A stretch of DNA of 64,000 nucleotides from positions 2,560,501-2,624,500 of the forward strand of contig NC_018212.1 in the NCBI RefSeq assembly GCF_000219625.1, in the 5' to 3' direction. Made by a program: the position numbers and the translations under genes. How positions within the stretch are numbered: the stretch's first letter is position 1; the number at the start of each line of letters is the position of its first letter. This stretch comes from Zymoseptoria tritici IPO323. Its lineage: Eukaryota > Ascomycota > Dothideomycetes > Mycosphaerellales > Mycosphaerellaceae. Below are positions 11,470-24,400 of this stretch, piece by piece. Under the pieces are notes generated by a model. That model ran no database searches, was not told the origin of the DNA, and saw only the letters and a program-made list of their open reading frames with translations.

Positions 11470-12434
11470 GTTGAGATTTCAGTCCAGCATCTGAAGACGA
11501 CGGACGGCGAGGTTCAGCTGGCTGCGTAGGGTGACTGCAGCGAGGAAGAGCGTAAAGAGACCTCGTCGGGAGGCAAGCTGTAGCCAGAAATGTAATGAGC
11601 ATGACCGGCCTATAATGTGTGTGATTTGATCCGCTGCGAACAATGATTGTTCACCTTGACCTCTTCTACTTGTCCTTCCTGTAAACGTCTCCAATCTGTG
11701 TTCAAATCAGTCCACAGTCAACTTCGACCCGGTCGACCAGTCCTTGACCTTATCTCATGCTTCTTGGGGAGAGGAGTCGTTCGGTATGTAGTGGCATGTC
11801 CCAGCATATGTGGAAGAGCCTGTGCTGCAAAACGGTTTCCATTTTGTGCAACCCTGACCTCCTGACAAATGATTTCAGATCCTTGTCCACCCCTTGCACT
11901 TCCGAGACGATCCCGCTCCGCCCAGCCGCCGGCGTGATCGGAGTTGCTCCCTGTCCTTGGCACGACTCGTTCGCCGTGAACGCCGCCAACGCGAATCTCT
12001 TCTGCTCATCGAACATCGATATCTTCGTCAACATCATCCCGACCTGGAGATGAGCCACGGACATTCGAGCGCAGCTCGCGGACTTGGACGACCACGTAGA
12101 CGGCGGCACCGCGGGTATGATGCGGATCGCCTTGCACGATGAGCCTTCGTGGCTCTCCCGGCGTTCTTCCGCCTCCAAGATTCGACGTGGTACAACCCGC
12201 ACCATTGCTCAAAATGCTCGAGATGGCCGCCGCCGAGCTTGGCAAATATGCAGCTCGCCATATACGTCGGTCTGCATGGAGCAGTCCCACCTGGTAAGTT
12301 GAGCCGTCCTTGATGAACATGGTCTGCTTTGCGTGCTGGCCATCGGAACATAAATATCGCTCAAGAAGACGGCGTGCTGCACTGGGTCCTGTCCTCGCAT
12401 CCTCGCTTCATTCTTGACTGTGTTCTCCATTGTC
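11470..12434. other. Intergenic, no supported gene
   Basis: Composition is ordinary. Several overlapping frames of about 70-150 codons lie on both strands (11750-12205 minus is the longest). None shows a recognisable motif or joins convincingly across introns. The last few hundred bases are upstream of the GMC oxidoreductase and presumably hold its promoter. Confidence 0.5.
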
Positions 12435-14430
12435 ATGAGACCGATCCTCCCGACTGCAGCCGTTGCGGCGTTGACTTTCGCCTCCGCCGCGGCCGACTGG
12501 CGATCTTACACTCAACATGTCATCGACGGAAATATAAAATCGACCAAAAGCGCAAAGTATGACTATATTATCGTTGGAGGAGGTACCGGCGGATTGGCAG
12601 TGGCCCATCGTCTTGCTGAGGATGGTCGCAATTCTGTCGCCGTGATCGAGGCGGGCGGCTTCTACCAGGAGTCTGGGAATTTCTCGGTCATTCCGGCATA
12701 CGGTGAAGCTGCTTTCACTTCGATCAGCCCGGACGCCATCAACGAGAGTCCGGAAAGGGACCTGACCTGGCCTTTCGTTACCGTGCCACAAGCCTCTGCG
12801 GGTAAGACTCACATGGAGATCTCTGCCGGGACAGTAGACTGACACTTTGACCTCAGGCGGTGCTCAATTTCGCTATGCGAGAGGCAAGACGCTGGGCGGA
12901 ACGTGAGTCAACATTGTCTCGGCGCCAATGCATGATCGCTGACACAGCAACAGATCCGCTCTCAATTCGCAGAACTACCAGAGACCTCCGGTCGGCTATC
13001 ACAAAGTCTGGGCGGAACAGGTGGGAGACCCGAGCTACGAGTGGTCCAACATGTTCCGGTACTACCAGAAGTCTACAAATTTGACCCAGCTCACCCACCT
13101 GAGAGCGAAGAATGCATCGTTTCCGCCAAACAACCTGGCCGGAGAGACGTCCGGTCCTCTCCAAATCTCCTACGGCACCTGGGCGACTCCCATTGCATCT
13201 TGGATCCAGCGAGCTTTCCGCGAACTCGGCGTTGCTGACGCTCCCAGTCAGATCAATGGAGCCATTCTCGGAGCACAGTACAATCCTGTTACCCAGAACT
13301 ACGATACTCAGACCCGAGAATCCTCCCAGACCTCCTACCTGGACGCCTCGTTCAAGCATGGTCGCACCAATCTCAAGGTCTACAAACACTCACTGGCACA
13401 GAAAGTTATCTTCAACAGCAAGAAGGAAGCCGTCGGAGTCGCCGTGCAAGGTCTCGAGTCAGGACATCCTTTCGTCTTGTCTGCCGACAAGGAAGTCATC
13501 GTCTCGGCTGGCGCTTTCCAGTCGCCTCAACTTCTCATGGTCTCCGGTGTCGGTCCCAAAGCTACGCTACAAAAACACAACATTCCAGTGGTCGCCGACC
13601 GTCCTGGCGTAGGTCGGAACCTTCAGGATCATACAATCTTCAACGTCGCCCAAGAAGTCAATGTCCAGACGTACACTGGTCTGGCGGGAGACCGTGCAGC
13701 CATTGATCTCGCGGAAAAGGAGTACAAGAACAACTCGCCGCCGCGAGGAATTCTCGCAAGTCAGCTTGGAGACTTCCTCGCCTGGGAGAACCTACCCGCC
13801 AAGTACCGCACGGCCTTCACCGCCCAGACTAAAGCCGATCTTGCGCAATATCCAGCAGACTGGCCAGAGGTCGAATACATCGTCGCTTCTGCTCCCTTTG
13901 GCGCCGCCGAATTCTCCACTCCCAAAGACCCGAAGAATATCTTCTACTTCACTCCCTGCCTCAACCGCCCACAATCCCGCGGCAACATTGCCATTTCCTC
14001 CTCCAACATGCGCGATCAACCACTCATCAACCCAAACTTACTCTCCACCAAGACCGATGAGCAAGTCCTCGTCGCTACATTCCGCCGCACGAGAGACTTC
14101 TTCAACGCTAAGTCTTTCAAGCCGGTGCTCATCGGTGAAGAGCTGCTGCCTGGAAAAGAGAATGTACCGCTCGATGCGACGGATGAGGAGATTTTGACGT
14201 ACCTGAAGGCTTCCAACTCGGGTTGGTCTTGGCATGCGTCTTGTACTTGTAAGATGGGTAGGAGGGATGATCCGATGGCTGTGGTGGATAGTGAGGCGAG
14301 AGTCTATGGTGTGAGTAGGTTGAGGGTGGTGGATGCTTCAAGTTTCGCGGTCCTATCTCCTGGCCATCCGCAGAGTGTCGTCTATGCATTGGCGGAGAAA
14401 ATCTCGGAGGACATTTTGAAGGGAAGATGA
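12435..14430 (+). CDS. Secreted GMC-family FAD oxidoreductase
   Basis: The exons are 12435-12801, 12857-12902 and 12954-14430, giving 629 aa. The ATG at 12435 begins a signal peptide ([20 protein letters not shown]), so the enzyme is probably secreted. The FAD-binding motif [20 protein letters not shown] follows near residue 38. The GMC signature [20 protein letters not shown] is assembled only after removing both introns, which supports the model. Near the C-terminus are [10 protein letters not shown] and [14 protein letters not shown], which carry the His pair used by GMC oxidases and dehydrogenases to deprotonate the alcohol. The family includes aryl-alcohol oxidases, glucose oxidases and choline-type dehydrogenases; the substrate cannot be read from the sequence. 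It lies outside the polyketide cluster, about 7 kb away across a permease and a RIP-mutated block, so a link to the cluster is unlikely but not excluded. Confidence 0.88.
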
Positions 14431-15143
14431 GGAGGTTGCGAGGATTCTTAGTAAGTGTGTCTTTGCTTCGGAACTTTCTGGTCGGATGATCAACTAAGCC
14501 CTGCGGTACACTTGCCGTCTCCTCTCTCTCGGTGCACGTCGCAAACTTGCACCCCTGGTATCTCAGGCTTAACACGAAGAAGTTGGAGCACTGACCAAAA
14601 GCTCTTGCAGCATCGAGTCGCTACTGAAGTATTCAACTCGGCACAAGAGCTACGCACATCACGTATAAAGATAGCCCAGGCAGCAGGTTGCAGGCAGCTG
14701 CATTCATGAGGGATTCTGAAGTCGACGAATCCTTTCGCTTCGGAATTCTCGTTTGATCCTTCCATTCTCCGTGCCATCCTCCCAATCGTCGACAATCATG
14801 CGTCAACATTACTCGTGCACTCCCCCTTCGACAAGATCATCTCATGAAACCGTGAAGCAAGTCCTCAGTTCGGAATCGGGCAGGACGCACGGAAACAAAC
14901 ACGCCTTTCGTTCTGACGATCCGGAAGCAGTGACGACGCTGTGTAACCTGAGATGTCAGCAGCTTTGTACACTCCGTTTGCCGTTTCAGGCAGCGAGATT
15001 GATCAAACACTCGGATCGTGCGCACAACCGCAGCGGTCTCTGCACTTTCGGCGACTTGACCACATCCGACGACGACCAATCTGTCCTTCAAACACTCCTC
15101 GAGCCGTCTCCCGGCAGCAAACCTCGTCAACATTGAATGCAGC
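14431..15143. other. Intergenic, no supported gene
   Basis: This is about 700 bp of ordinary-composition DNA between two same-strand genes. Short frames on both strands are not convincing. It presumably holds the terminator of the GMC gene and the promoter of the RTA1-like gene. Confidence 0.5.
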
Positions 15144-16316
15144 ATGGCGAACGGAATTCCAGGTTTGTCGATATCGACCGGAGCTGTGCAGATCATCCCT
15201 GCTGACCATCCGACTCAGTCAAAGGGAGCATCTACATCTACGCACCGAACAAAGGAGCACCAGTCTTCTTCGCAGTCGCCTTTGCGCTTTCGCTCGCATT
15301 TCACACCTGGCAATGCCAGTGAGTATACCTTCATGGCCGCTCATCCCCGGCCAGCGCTGACAGACATTGCAGCCGCTACAAAGCATGGAAGATGATCGGC
15401 CTCCAGCCACTCTGCGCACTCCTCTTCACTCTCGGCTATGCGATGCGAGAGTGGAATGCTTTCAACTACATCTACGTTGACAAGACGACGTCTTCAAATG
15501 TCCTCTTGGTCTACATTCTCAGCCAGGTCTTCGTCTACATCGCTCCGTACGCAGTTGTCTCGAAAGTCTACACCACATCACCGCTAACATGTCATTTCCA
15601 GACCACTTCTCGAACTCGCCAATTACCATGTGCTCGGTCGCATCCTACACTACGTACCCTGGCTCTCACCACTCCGACCAAGCTTGATAACCTCTCTCTT
15701 CGGCGGCATTATGCTAGTCGTGGAGATCCTGAACAGTGTCGGCGTCTCACTCAGCGCCAATCCATCTGCGACAAAGGCGACTCAGAACCTGGGTGCGATA
15801 CTCACCAAAGTGGCCATTGCACTCCAACTCGCAGTCCTGCTAGCCTTCCTCGCCCTCGCCGGCTGCTTCCACTTCCGCTGCCGCAGACACTCCGTGCCGG
15901 ACAAACGTATCAAAACGCCCTTGCTCACGCTATACTGCAGCACAGCCCTCATACTGATCCGATGCATCTATCGCCTCGTGGAGCATCTCGGACAAACTCG
16001 GGTGGACTTCCGCGATCAGGACGCACTTCGCAGACTGTCGCCACTCCTACGCTACGAGTTCTGGTTCTACATCTTTGAGGCGACGTTGATGCTTCTCAAC
16101 TCGGTTTTGTGGAATGTGTTCCATCCTGGCCGATTTCTGCCGGCGGAGCAGAATGTGTTTGTTGGGAGAGATGGCGAGGAGACGGTTGATGAGGTGGAGG
16201 TCGGTGACGATCGAGGAGTATTGAAGAAGACGATGCATGTTCTGACGTTTGGGGTGTTGTTTGGGAGGAAGAGTGGTGCTCGGCAGGAGTTGGAGACAGA
16301 GACTCGGTCGAAATAG
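15144..16316 (+). CDS. RTA1-like membrane protein
   Basis: The exons are 15144-15162, 15219-15318, 15373-15546 and 15602-16316, giving 335 aa. The first exon encodes only six full codons; its use is supported because the spliced product gives SIYIYAPNKGAPVFFAVAFA, a typical RTA1 opening. Later motifs are RYKAWKMIGL, APPLLELANYHVLGRI (formed across the third intron) and RSIYR/FR-like RCIYRLVEHLGQ near the sixth span. About seven hydrophobic segments are visible. The RTA1 family comprises seven-span fungal plasma-membrane proteins related to yeast Rta1, Rsb1 and Pug1, linked to lipid translocation and stress or toxicant resistance. The C-terminus is a charged cytosolic tail ending in a basic/acidic mix. 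The substrate is unknown. It is convergent with the permease on its right. Confidence 0.82.
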
Positions 16317-16595
16317 CGCGGTCAATCTCGTCAAGTCTCGGGTAGAAGAATCGCGGTGTCGTGAAGTGGCAGAGAGATCGGTACAGAATGCTAGAGAGCG
16401 GCGATGTGGATCTTCAATCTGTGTTCCGCTCTTGCATACCTCAACCAAGATTTGATCCATTGCTATCTACTTCCTGTGCAAGGACGACGAAAGGAACGTA
16501 TGTCTCTATTGCCACTGCCGCAAGCACTCTTCACAAGAAGACTGTATTCAAACCGCCAGCTGCCTCCAGTCGCATCTGCCACCAGCAAAACAGCC

Positions 16596-18647
16596 TCAGG
16601 CGCCCAAAGCCTTCGGATCCGGAGCGTCATAGAACTTCTCCGCGGAATTATCATCGCTATCCGTCTTGACCCTCGCTCCAGCCTCATCATGCTCCCGATC
16701 CCACTCCGCAAGCTTCTCAACCGGCACCTTCACCAAAGCGTGCGCCTGCGCCCCACCCTCCAGCACCAACAACTCCGGCCGTATCTCATACCCCTTCCAC
16801 TTCGGAATCAAGTTGACCCACATCACATAGTACACGCCGGCGGTAATGAGCAACGCGATACTGACGACCACGTAGGTCGCGTACCAGAAGCTGACGTCGC
16901 CGCGACCTTTGCCGGGAGGATACCATGGCATGACGAGCGTGTAGACCATGACGAGGATGTTGAAGTAGAGGACTATGGTATAGACTTTGAAGGTTGGTTC
17001 GGGGAGGTTGAAACGGGCGCGTTTGCGACGGAGGAGGATGAGGCCGATGCCCATTGCGAAGGCGAAGACTGCTGCGGGATAGATTGCTAGGTCGACGACT
17101 GGAAGGAGGGTTAGCGAGATTGGGAATGGAGTTGAGGGAGATGTGGTGAAGATGTACTGAAGCTGAAGGCATCACCCGATGGGACGGCCACGATGACCAA
17201 GATGGTGGTTGCCCAGATGACGAGATATGGTCCGGCTGGGGTACCGAAAGGTTTGGTGGACGCCCAGAATCTGGAGAATGGAAGCACGCCTTGCCGTCCA
17301 CACTCTCGAAGCATGCGGGAGCTACCGAGGAGGACGGCGATCAAGTTCCCGAAAGAGCTGAGTGCGATGAGGATGTTGAAACCACGCACGGCTTTGTTCC
17401 CAGAGCCGAAGATGGAGGTGAAGAAGTAGCTGGCGACGATCTGCTTTCCTTTCTCGATCTGCAACTTGGGGACTGGAGATGTCAGCTGGGAATGGGAGGT
17501 CGGTGTCATCTCCAGACCAGTACTCACTGGCAGCAAAGAAAGCAATGTTGCAGAGGATGTATAGGACCGCCGTCATAGTCAGAGCGCCGAAGCCGCTATT
17601 TCGGATGCTTTTCACAGGGTCCTGCCTCGTGTTTAGCGTGAAGACTTGAGCAGTGTTCAAAGTGGGTGGCATACCTTGACTTCATTGACGACGTTGAAAG
17701 CGTTCTCGAAGCCAACATCTGGGGAGAAGAAGTCAGCGACGGTCAGATCATCATACACCAGCGACTATCTTACAGGAAAAGATGATCTTGTACAATGAGC
17801 TCGTGAGTCCGTACGGCGTGGTCTCTCCCTCAAAAGCGTTGCGGAAATTGGCGCCTGGATCTTCGACTCTGGTATGGCCACCCAGCACGACCAGGCCGAG
17901 AATGGAGACGAAGATCAAGGTCAGAAGCTTAATCCCGCCAATCGCGTTCGAGACGGCGAAAGAGAACTTGGTGTTGAAGAGCACGAACACCACGGCCAGT
18001 GTGTAACAAGCCACAGCGAGACCCTTCGATTGCCATTCCGTTGGAGTGTGGCCGCCAATCGCAAAAAGATACTGCGCCATGACGATGGCGTTGCTGCTTC
18101 GGAAGGAGAGCAGGACGTTGAGGATTGCGAACGTGCTTGGGAAGAACCACTTGGGACGTGGGTATGCTTGCTCCAGATATGCGACCTCGGAACCGGAACG
18201 ACTGGGGAAGTAGGCGGCGTACTCCAGATAGACGGAAAGTGTGGAGAGCGAGATGAAGTAGCCGAGTGCCCAGAAGATGAGACTCAGTCCAACGGATCCC
18301 GTTCCTCGGAGGATGGTAGACGCTGGGAGAGGTGTGAGCGAGGACTGATAGTGTAGCAGTCGCACTGCTCAAGACTCACGAGTGGAAAAGATGCCGGTGC
18401 CGACCATTCTGCTGAGGTTCAAGAAGAGGATAGTAATCGGCCCAACATTGTATCCCAACGGCGAGTCTGTCTCGACAGGTGCGCCGCTGGCCTCCTGGTA
18501 TGCGACGGTCGCGCTGTTACCGCCCTGCTCTCCAACAAACTTCAAGTCGCCATCAGTCACTGTGGTACTGCCGGTCGCAGACGTCGCCCGTGGTTTGTCA
18601 CTGTCCACATTGGACTTGAAGCCGGCCCTTCGAAGGAGTCCCGACAT
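16596..18647 (-). CDS. LAT-family (MUP1-like) amino-acid permease
   Basis: Six exons: 18647-18380, 18322-17774, 17718-17675, 17621-17528, 17472-17158 and 17098-16596, giving 590 aa. After a charged N-terminus of about 70 residues, PLGYNVGPITILFLNLSRMV and GTGIFSTPSTILRGTGSVGL match the first helix of the L-type amino-acid transporter group that includes yeast methionine permeases Mup1 and Mup3. Other family blocks are YLEYAAYFPSRSGSEVAYLE, YVGFENAFNVVNEVKDPVKS (rebuilt across two introns) and LLGSSRMLRECGRQGVLPFS. About twelve spans are expected, and the hydrophobic segments fit. It should import amino acids at the plasma membrane; methionine is only a suggestion from the family. I chose ATG 18647 because the family N-terminus is short and charged; the frame stays open further upstream. 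Confidence 0.88.
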
Positions 18648-19340
18648 GTTGACTCCGCTGGCAAGATGCGCTGGACTGACTCCACGTGGATTGTTCGAAG
18701 ACGATGTCCATCGCAATGTCTCTGCGGCGGGCGCCAGCAGTGGTCTTGTAAGCCAGCAATGTCCGCTGCCAGCATCTGACCCCTTGCAATCCAAGCGGCG
18801 TTTGCATGCTGTCAGCATCGCACGCCATACCAGCGGCCGGAAGATCTGCCGTTCGTCTTGCAGGTGCTCTGCTAGGACAGTGAGACTAGACGACGAGCCT
18901 TTGCCAATCGTTTGATGTAGTCATCAAGGTGAAGCGAGTATCTAAAACCTTCTGGGCGGAGATCTGCTCTGCGACCGGGTTTTGTCCGTCCATTGCATGC
19001 AGTCGGATACGACGGACCGAAGCATAGCCGAAGAATGCGACGACTGTAAGCATCTCGACCGGCCGGAGTTGTGGCCACGGATTTGATGTGTTTGACGGGA
19101 GATCCTCGCATCCGAAATCTGTCTTGGGAGTACGTCCGAGACAAGTCGCAAATCGGTAGAATCGTACGGCCTTTGCGACAATTCGCCGATGCCTACGTGC
19201 GTACGGCTCGGGCGAAGAAGCGGCGTTCGTCTCACTCTTCGAACGAGAGCTCAGCTTGGGATGAGAGGAGAGACGACACGAGACGAGAAGAAGGAGGGGC
19301 AAAGACGATGTGGAGGAGGAGGTTCGGCAGAGAGGAGATA
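18648..19340. other. Permease upstream region up to the RIP boundary
   Basis: Ordinary-composition DNA, presumably including the permease promoter. A 189-codon minus frame (18886-19455) runs across the boundary into RIP-mutated DNA and has no recognisable motif. I do not call it. Confidence 0.5.
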
Positions 19341-21419
19341 AAAAGAGGTTAACGTAGATATAACCCGGAGGAAGAATAATAAAGGAAGGACCAAAGAGAA
19401 ACTTCTCCGGCGTAGCCTTAGGTACGCTAGTATAGACTTTAGTACGGCTTTTCATCGCTACTGCAGATAGATACTTATTTAATAAATAAGTTATATAAAA
19501 GTTTAGAACGGTAGTAAAGCTAACTCTATAGTATAATAGAACGTGTCGGTAGTACTAGTACGTAACCTTATATTCCGAGTATTAGGGTTAAGCTTTAAAT
19601 ATTCTCCCTTAAGGAGATTAGGTATAGAAGAAGCCTAAGGGTACCCCTACTAGAATAATTCTAATATATATAGGAGCGGCTTAGTCTACGTAAATTAAAT
19701 ACTATTATAATTTCCTAGATATTAGAGCTTACTACTATCTCTATTATACTATTAGAATTTCCTATATATTAGAGCTTACTACTATCTCTATTTCGAGCCC
19801 GCTAGTATTAGTCTTTATATTATAGTAGTAAGAGTCGACTAATCTAGCGGTCTAAGGAATTTTCGCCGAAAAGGGTTAAATTCGTATTATAAAGCGTCGT
19901 AACGATCGAAGATAGGTCGGCGACGAGGAACACCTGTACGTGGTGCCGGCTACGAACCTGCGACGATACCGTCGTTGCAGAGCTAAGTTTCCTCCGGAGG
20001 ATTGTTTGTTTGTTTGTTTGTTTGTTTGTTCCATTTACGTCCTTTTGGAGTCTATGACTATGTAGGACGGCCTTGCAAGCAAGGCAGTAGATCTATTTAC
20101 AATCAAATTCTCTTAGTATTCTTTTGACCTTAGGGGAAACCCCGTGCCTAAGGCAGGACCTGCAAGCAGAATCTGCCAAAGGACTTTAAAACAGCGCAAG
20201 ATAAAGGAAATTAAACGAGTGTTGTTGTCTGTAGAGTGTTGTTGTCTGCAGCCGGGGCTACAGAATTTTCGCGCCAAGCTTTTTGCAGAATTTTCAGCGG
20301 ATCCTTCCGCTTCGCACGCACGCTGCAAATTCGAATATAAAAGCAGTGCAAAAGCAGTGCAAAAGCAGAAGCAGCTGTCTAACTCGCTGCCCCCTCTTAT
20401 CCTTAATATGCCTTTGTGGAACTATATGCCGCTTTCAGGCGCATATAGCTACGCAGGTTAATCGTAGAGTTGTAGATTCCACCGACTATTCTAGCTCTTT
20501 AAAGTGCACTTTTCCGTAGAGGCGACGAATCTCTAGAGGGAAAGAGGTGCGATTTCGGTTCGGATTTCGAGGAGGTGCGCGTATAGGATAGAGTGGACTA
20601 CTTCTCCTTCTTCTTCTTCTTCTTCTTCTTCTTCTTCTTGTTTGTATCGTAGAGGGCTGTTCGTTCGAATCGTACTGTTGTTCTATTATAGCTTGTATTT
20701 CGAGGCGGATTTCGAGAAGGATTTCGAGCGGATTTCGAGAGGTTTTCGAGGAGGTTTCCGAGGAGGTTTCTTCTAGACTGTCTTGGTTTCCCTTCCGAGG
20801 AAGGTACTTACAACGGCCACCGCGTGAAGGTGCAGTCTGTTCGGCCGTCTAGCGGTCGTAGTAAACTGTTAAATATAAGCCTATTTCCTAGTAGAAATAC
20901 ATCCTTTTTAATACAAATGTTCCTAATTTATTAAGCGTTTAGTTTACGCCTTAAGGATTTTTAGATTCGAGATATATATACTTTCCTATAATATCTACGA
21001 CTAAAGATTTACTTTTATATATAAAAGTACGTTATATGTTATACTATATAGCAAAAGACAGCTTTTCCGTAACAGCTATATGTCCGTTCTGTACGAATAT
21101 TCCTTAGGCGCTCCGCTGTAGACTCGGGAATACGCTAAACTATATCGGTAAGGACAACGTAGAGGAAGGCAAGAAGGAACACGTTATGCAGCAACCGTAA
21201 CAACAATCGGGTCTACCTCGGAGCGCGCTAAAGAGGAGGCAGGCGTGCTAGACGTTTCCTTTAGGCACTATCGGGTCTACTACTCTCGGATTTAGACCTC
21301 CGCAGGATCTTATGCTACCGAACGAGTCGCCGCTTTCTACTTAGCGACATTTACTTCTATCGGATTTGTCGCAAGAGGGGAAATACTGCTGCTAAGCGAT
21401 ACCGTCGCATTTTGTACTG
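19341..21419. mobile_element. RIP-mutated repeat block next to the PKS
   Basis: TpA-rich, CpA/TpG-poor sequence starts near 19341 and dominates up to about 21,060. It then returns gradually to ordinary composition before the PKS stop codon at 21420. I cannot identify a transposase or reverse transcriptase, so the element type is unknown. Simple repeats are (GTTT)n at about 20007-20031 and (TTC)n at about 20600-20638. An un-mutated island lies at about 20043-20465. A GGTTCGTAGCC sequence on the minus strand near 19957-19967 resembles a pol III box B, without a convincing box A. Confidence 0.6.
20043..20465. repeat. Un-mutated island inside RIP-mutated DNA, possible solo LTR or SINE
   Basis: About 420 bp in which CpA and TpG are common, flanked on both sides by RIP-mutated sequence. 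It contains a TATA-like TATAAAAGC at about 20337-20345, the directly repeated motif AAAAGCAGTGC (about 20340-20365) and a repeated GTGTTGTTGTCTG (about 20220-20250). Its length is close to the minimum generally needed for RIP, so a short interspersed element or a solo LTR would fit. There is no coding capacity. Confidence 0.35.
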
Positions 21420-24400
21420 CTAGTCTTTTCTAACCCTCTTGCGCGCTCTTTCGTCGTCGTGCTCAGAAGACGATTTGCGTTTGACTACTTTGCTTCCCAA
21501 CGCACTCAGAGACGGTGTCTGCGTAACCTCTAGCGTGGACAACTCGACATCAAAACGGCTGCGAATCCAATTACGGAGTTCGACTCCAGCCAAGGAATCA
21601 ATGCCGTAATCAATCAACGATCGTTCCTCCTCGATGGGTTGCGTACTTTGAAGGATCTTTGCGAGATGGGCCTTGATGGCCGCCACAGCTCCCTGCTGGA
21701 GGGAGGCAGTATTTGCGCCGTTCTGGACGAGCGTTTTGAAAGCGCGCACCTCTGCAGCCCCTCCAGCTTCAATCTCGTCGGCCGAGTCATCGTCTTCGCC
21801 GATGTAGCCGCGGCCCAAGGCACCAAATCGGGCGTCGGACAAAAGTGCGCCGCCAGGCTTCTGATGATGGGAGATGCTGGTGACTAGCTGTGCCGAGCTG
21901 GCCGGGTTGATCGGGGCTTCCTTGTCCTGCTGCTCAATTGAAAATTGAAGGATCTCGTGCAGTAAAGACTGATTGATTGGGGTCCACGAATCGGTGTCCA
22001 GTGCCCTCAGAAGGTCGACGTGCTCGCTCATGTATCCGACATCGTCGATGGCGCCCAGGTCGATGGAGCATGCAGGCAAGCCACGGGCCTTGCGGTGCTC
22101 GGCCAAGGCATCGAGAAAGGCATTTCCGGCAGCGTAGTTTGCTTGACCCTTCTGTCCGATCAAGCCCGAGATGGAGGAGAACAGCGTGAAGAAATCCAGT
22201 GAGATTCCCAACTCTTCAGCCGCGCGATGCAAGTTCCACGCCCCCTGCACTTTGGAGCGCAATGCCTGATGGTACTCTTGATTCGTCATGGACGCAAACA
22301 CTCTGTCCCGCAACACCATTGCGGCGTGAACTATGCCTCGAATGGGAGAGCCAGCTGCTTTTAGACATCGGCCAACGTCTTCGTACCGAGCAACGTCGCC
22401 TTGAACCAGCACAACCCGCGTGTTGAGAAGTTCAAGTTCTCGCAAGACGGCTTGCGACTTGTCATCGTCGTAGCCACTTCTGCCAAGGACCACGAGAGTC
22501 CTCGCTCCCCAGAGAGCTAGTTGAACGGCGATCCCACCGTTGAGACCTTTGAGACCGCCGATGAGCACATATGCGGCTCCCGGGTCAAGATGCAGGCGAC
22601 GCGCGCGAGGTCGCACTGGGATCAACACGTCAGGGGGTGCTGATCGTGACACCACGACACGACCAATGTGATAACCGCCCATGGCACGAAAGGCAGCCGA
22701 GATCTGATCGAACCTGAAGACAGTGACCGGCTCAATCGGCTTCAACACTCCTTGTTCGAGGAGCGTGATCGCCTTTTTGAGAGTCTCGCCAATCAGCTCA
22801 TCTGGCATCTCACGGTGCCCAAAGTCAATGCATCGGTAAGACGTGTTGCGTAGGAAAGGCTGGAGTGGCAGGTATCCGCGATCCAGTAGATCGCGTTTCC
22901 CTAATTCGATGAACGTGCCTCCTTCGGCAATGCATCGCCATGACTCTTCGAGAAGCTCTCCCGTAAGCGAGTTGAGCACGATGTCGACACCCCGACCGCC
23001 AGTGATCTTCTTGATGCCGTGGGAAAAGGCCGTGTCTCGGGAACTGAAAATGTGGTCCTCTGGGATGCCGTATTCACGAACCAGGAACTCCTTCTTCTCG
23101 GCACTGCCGACAGTTGCAAACACTTCAGCCTGCGCTACCTGGCAAAGCTGAATGACGGCTGCTCCGAGCGCTCCAGAGGCCGAGTGAACGAGAACTCGAC
23201 TTCCTTTTCGCAATTTGGCGAGGCCTTCCAGCGAATGCAGAGCCGTGATAAACGGAGTGGTTGCGACCTGTTCGAAGCTCATCCAGGCCGGTAACTCATG
23301 AACTCTGCAGGCTGGCTTGATGACACGATTGGCCAGGACTCCGTGACCGGAAACGACGACTCGCTGTCCAGGTCTGAGGGCGACGACTCCACTGCTGGCC
23401 ACTCGTCTCACGATGCCCGCTCCATCGAGACCCAGGACATGCTCGTTCTCCGGAACCAGACCCATGGCAACGGCCACATCTTTGAACGCCAAGGAGACTG
23501 CCATGATCTCGACTTCGACTGTTCCCGGTTGCAGCGTCTCCACTACATCTTCTTCTTGCCACGTGAGTGAGTCCAGATCGCCCGGCTTCTCACAATGTAA
23601 TGCGACGCGGGCATCGAACGACGACAAAGGTCTATGTGTCGTCGGAATACTCCGACCTGCTCTCCCACGCTGTGCTGCCGCCGAGTTCAACTCTGTATCC
23701 GGCACCACCCGGGGAACATAGACTACGCCTTCACGCTCGGCAAACTCGAAGTCGACGCCGGTCCCTTTCAGCTTGCCAGCCTTGAGACGCTGCAAAACAT
23801 CCAGAACGGCAGGCACCGTGTTTGGTCCATTGATGCATTCCACATCCAAGGTGATGAGTTCCAGCAATGGGTCCTCGGCTTTTGCCGTCCTGCGAAGACC
23901 GTGGATCAGAGCTTTGTGGGGTTGGCTGGGTCTCATTTGCGAGCCTTCTGTGATCCAAAGGATCGGAGCTCCGCTGGCTAATAGCTCCTGAAGGCTGACC
24001 CAGTCCTTCTCGGATATGTCGGGGAGAATAGGCTGTCCAGACTCAATTACCAGAGAGATGGCGCTGGAGTCCACCTCGGCAGGCGGCTCGCCATCATGTG
24101 TCATTCTCCAGCCTGCCTGAGCTATGCCACCGAGCAGAGCTCGTACTGCTTCATCCGGTCTCGTGAGGCTACAAAGCTTCACATTTCCGCCCGCACCGGC
24201 TGAGTTTGAGTGAGAAAAGTCGGCCCAAAGCGTCACATCCTCGCGAAGCAGAGTTCGGGGAATGTCGAGCTGTATGCGCCGAAGGTCCTTCGGACACAAA
24301 CCCTCGATATTCGCTTTGCGACGGATGCCATTGCCGCCGCCGGCAATCTCTTCGTGGGATGAATCGACGGGATCATCGTGGCCATCGATTCCCGCGTGTT

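Noticed and set aside
18886..19455. 189-codon minus frame across the RIP border
   Set aside because: It spans ordinary and RIP-mutated DNA with no motif, so it is unlikely to be one gene.
19955..20010. Pol III promoter or tRNA fragment on the minus strand
   Set aside because: GGTTCGTAGCC resembles box B, but box A is poor and no fold is apparent.
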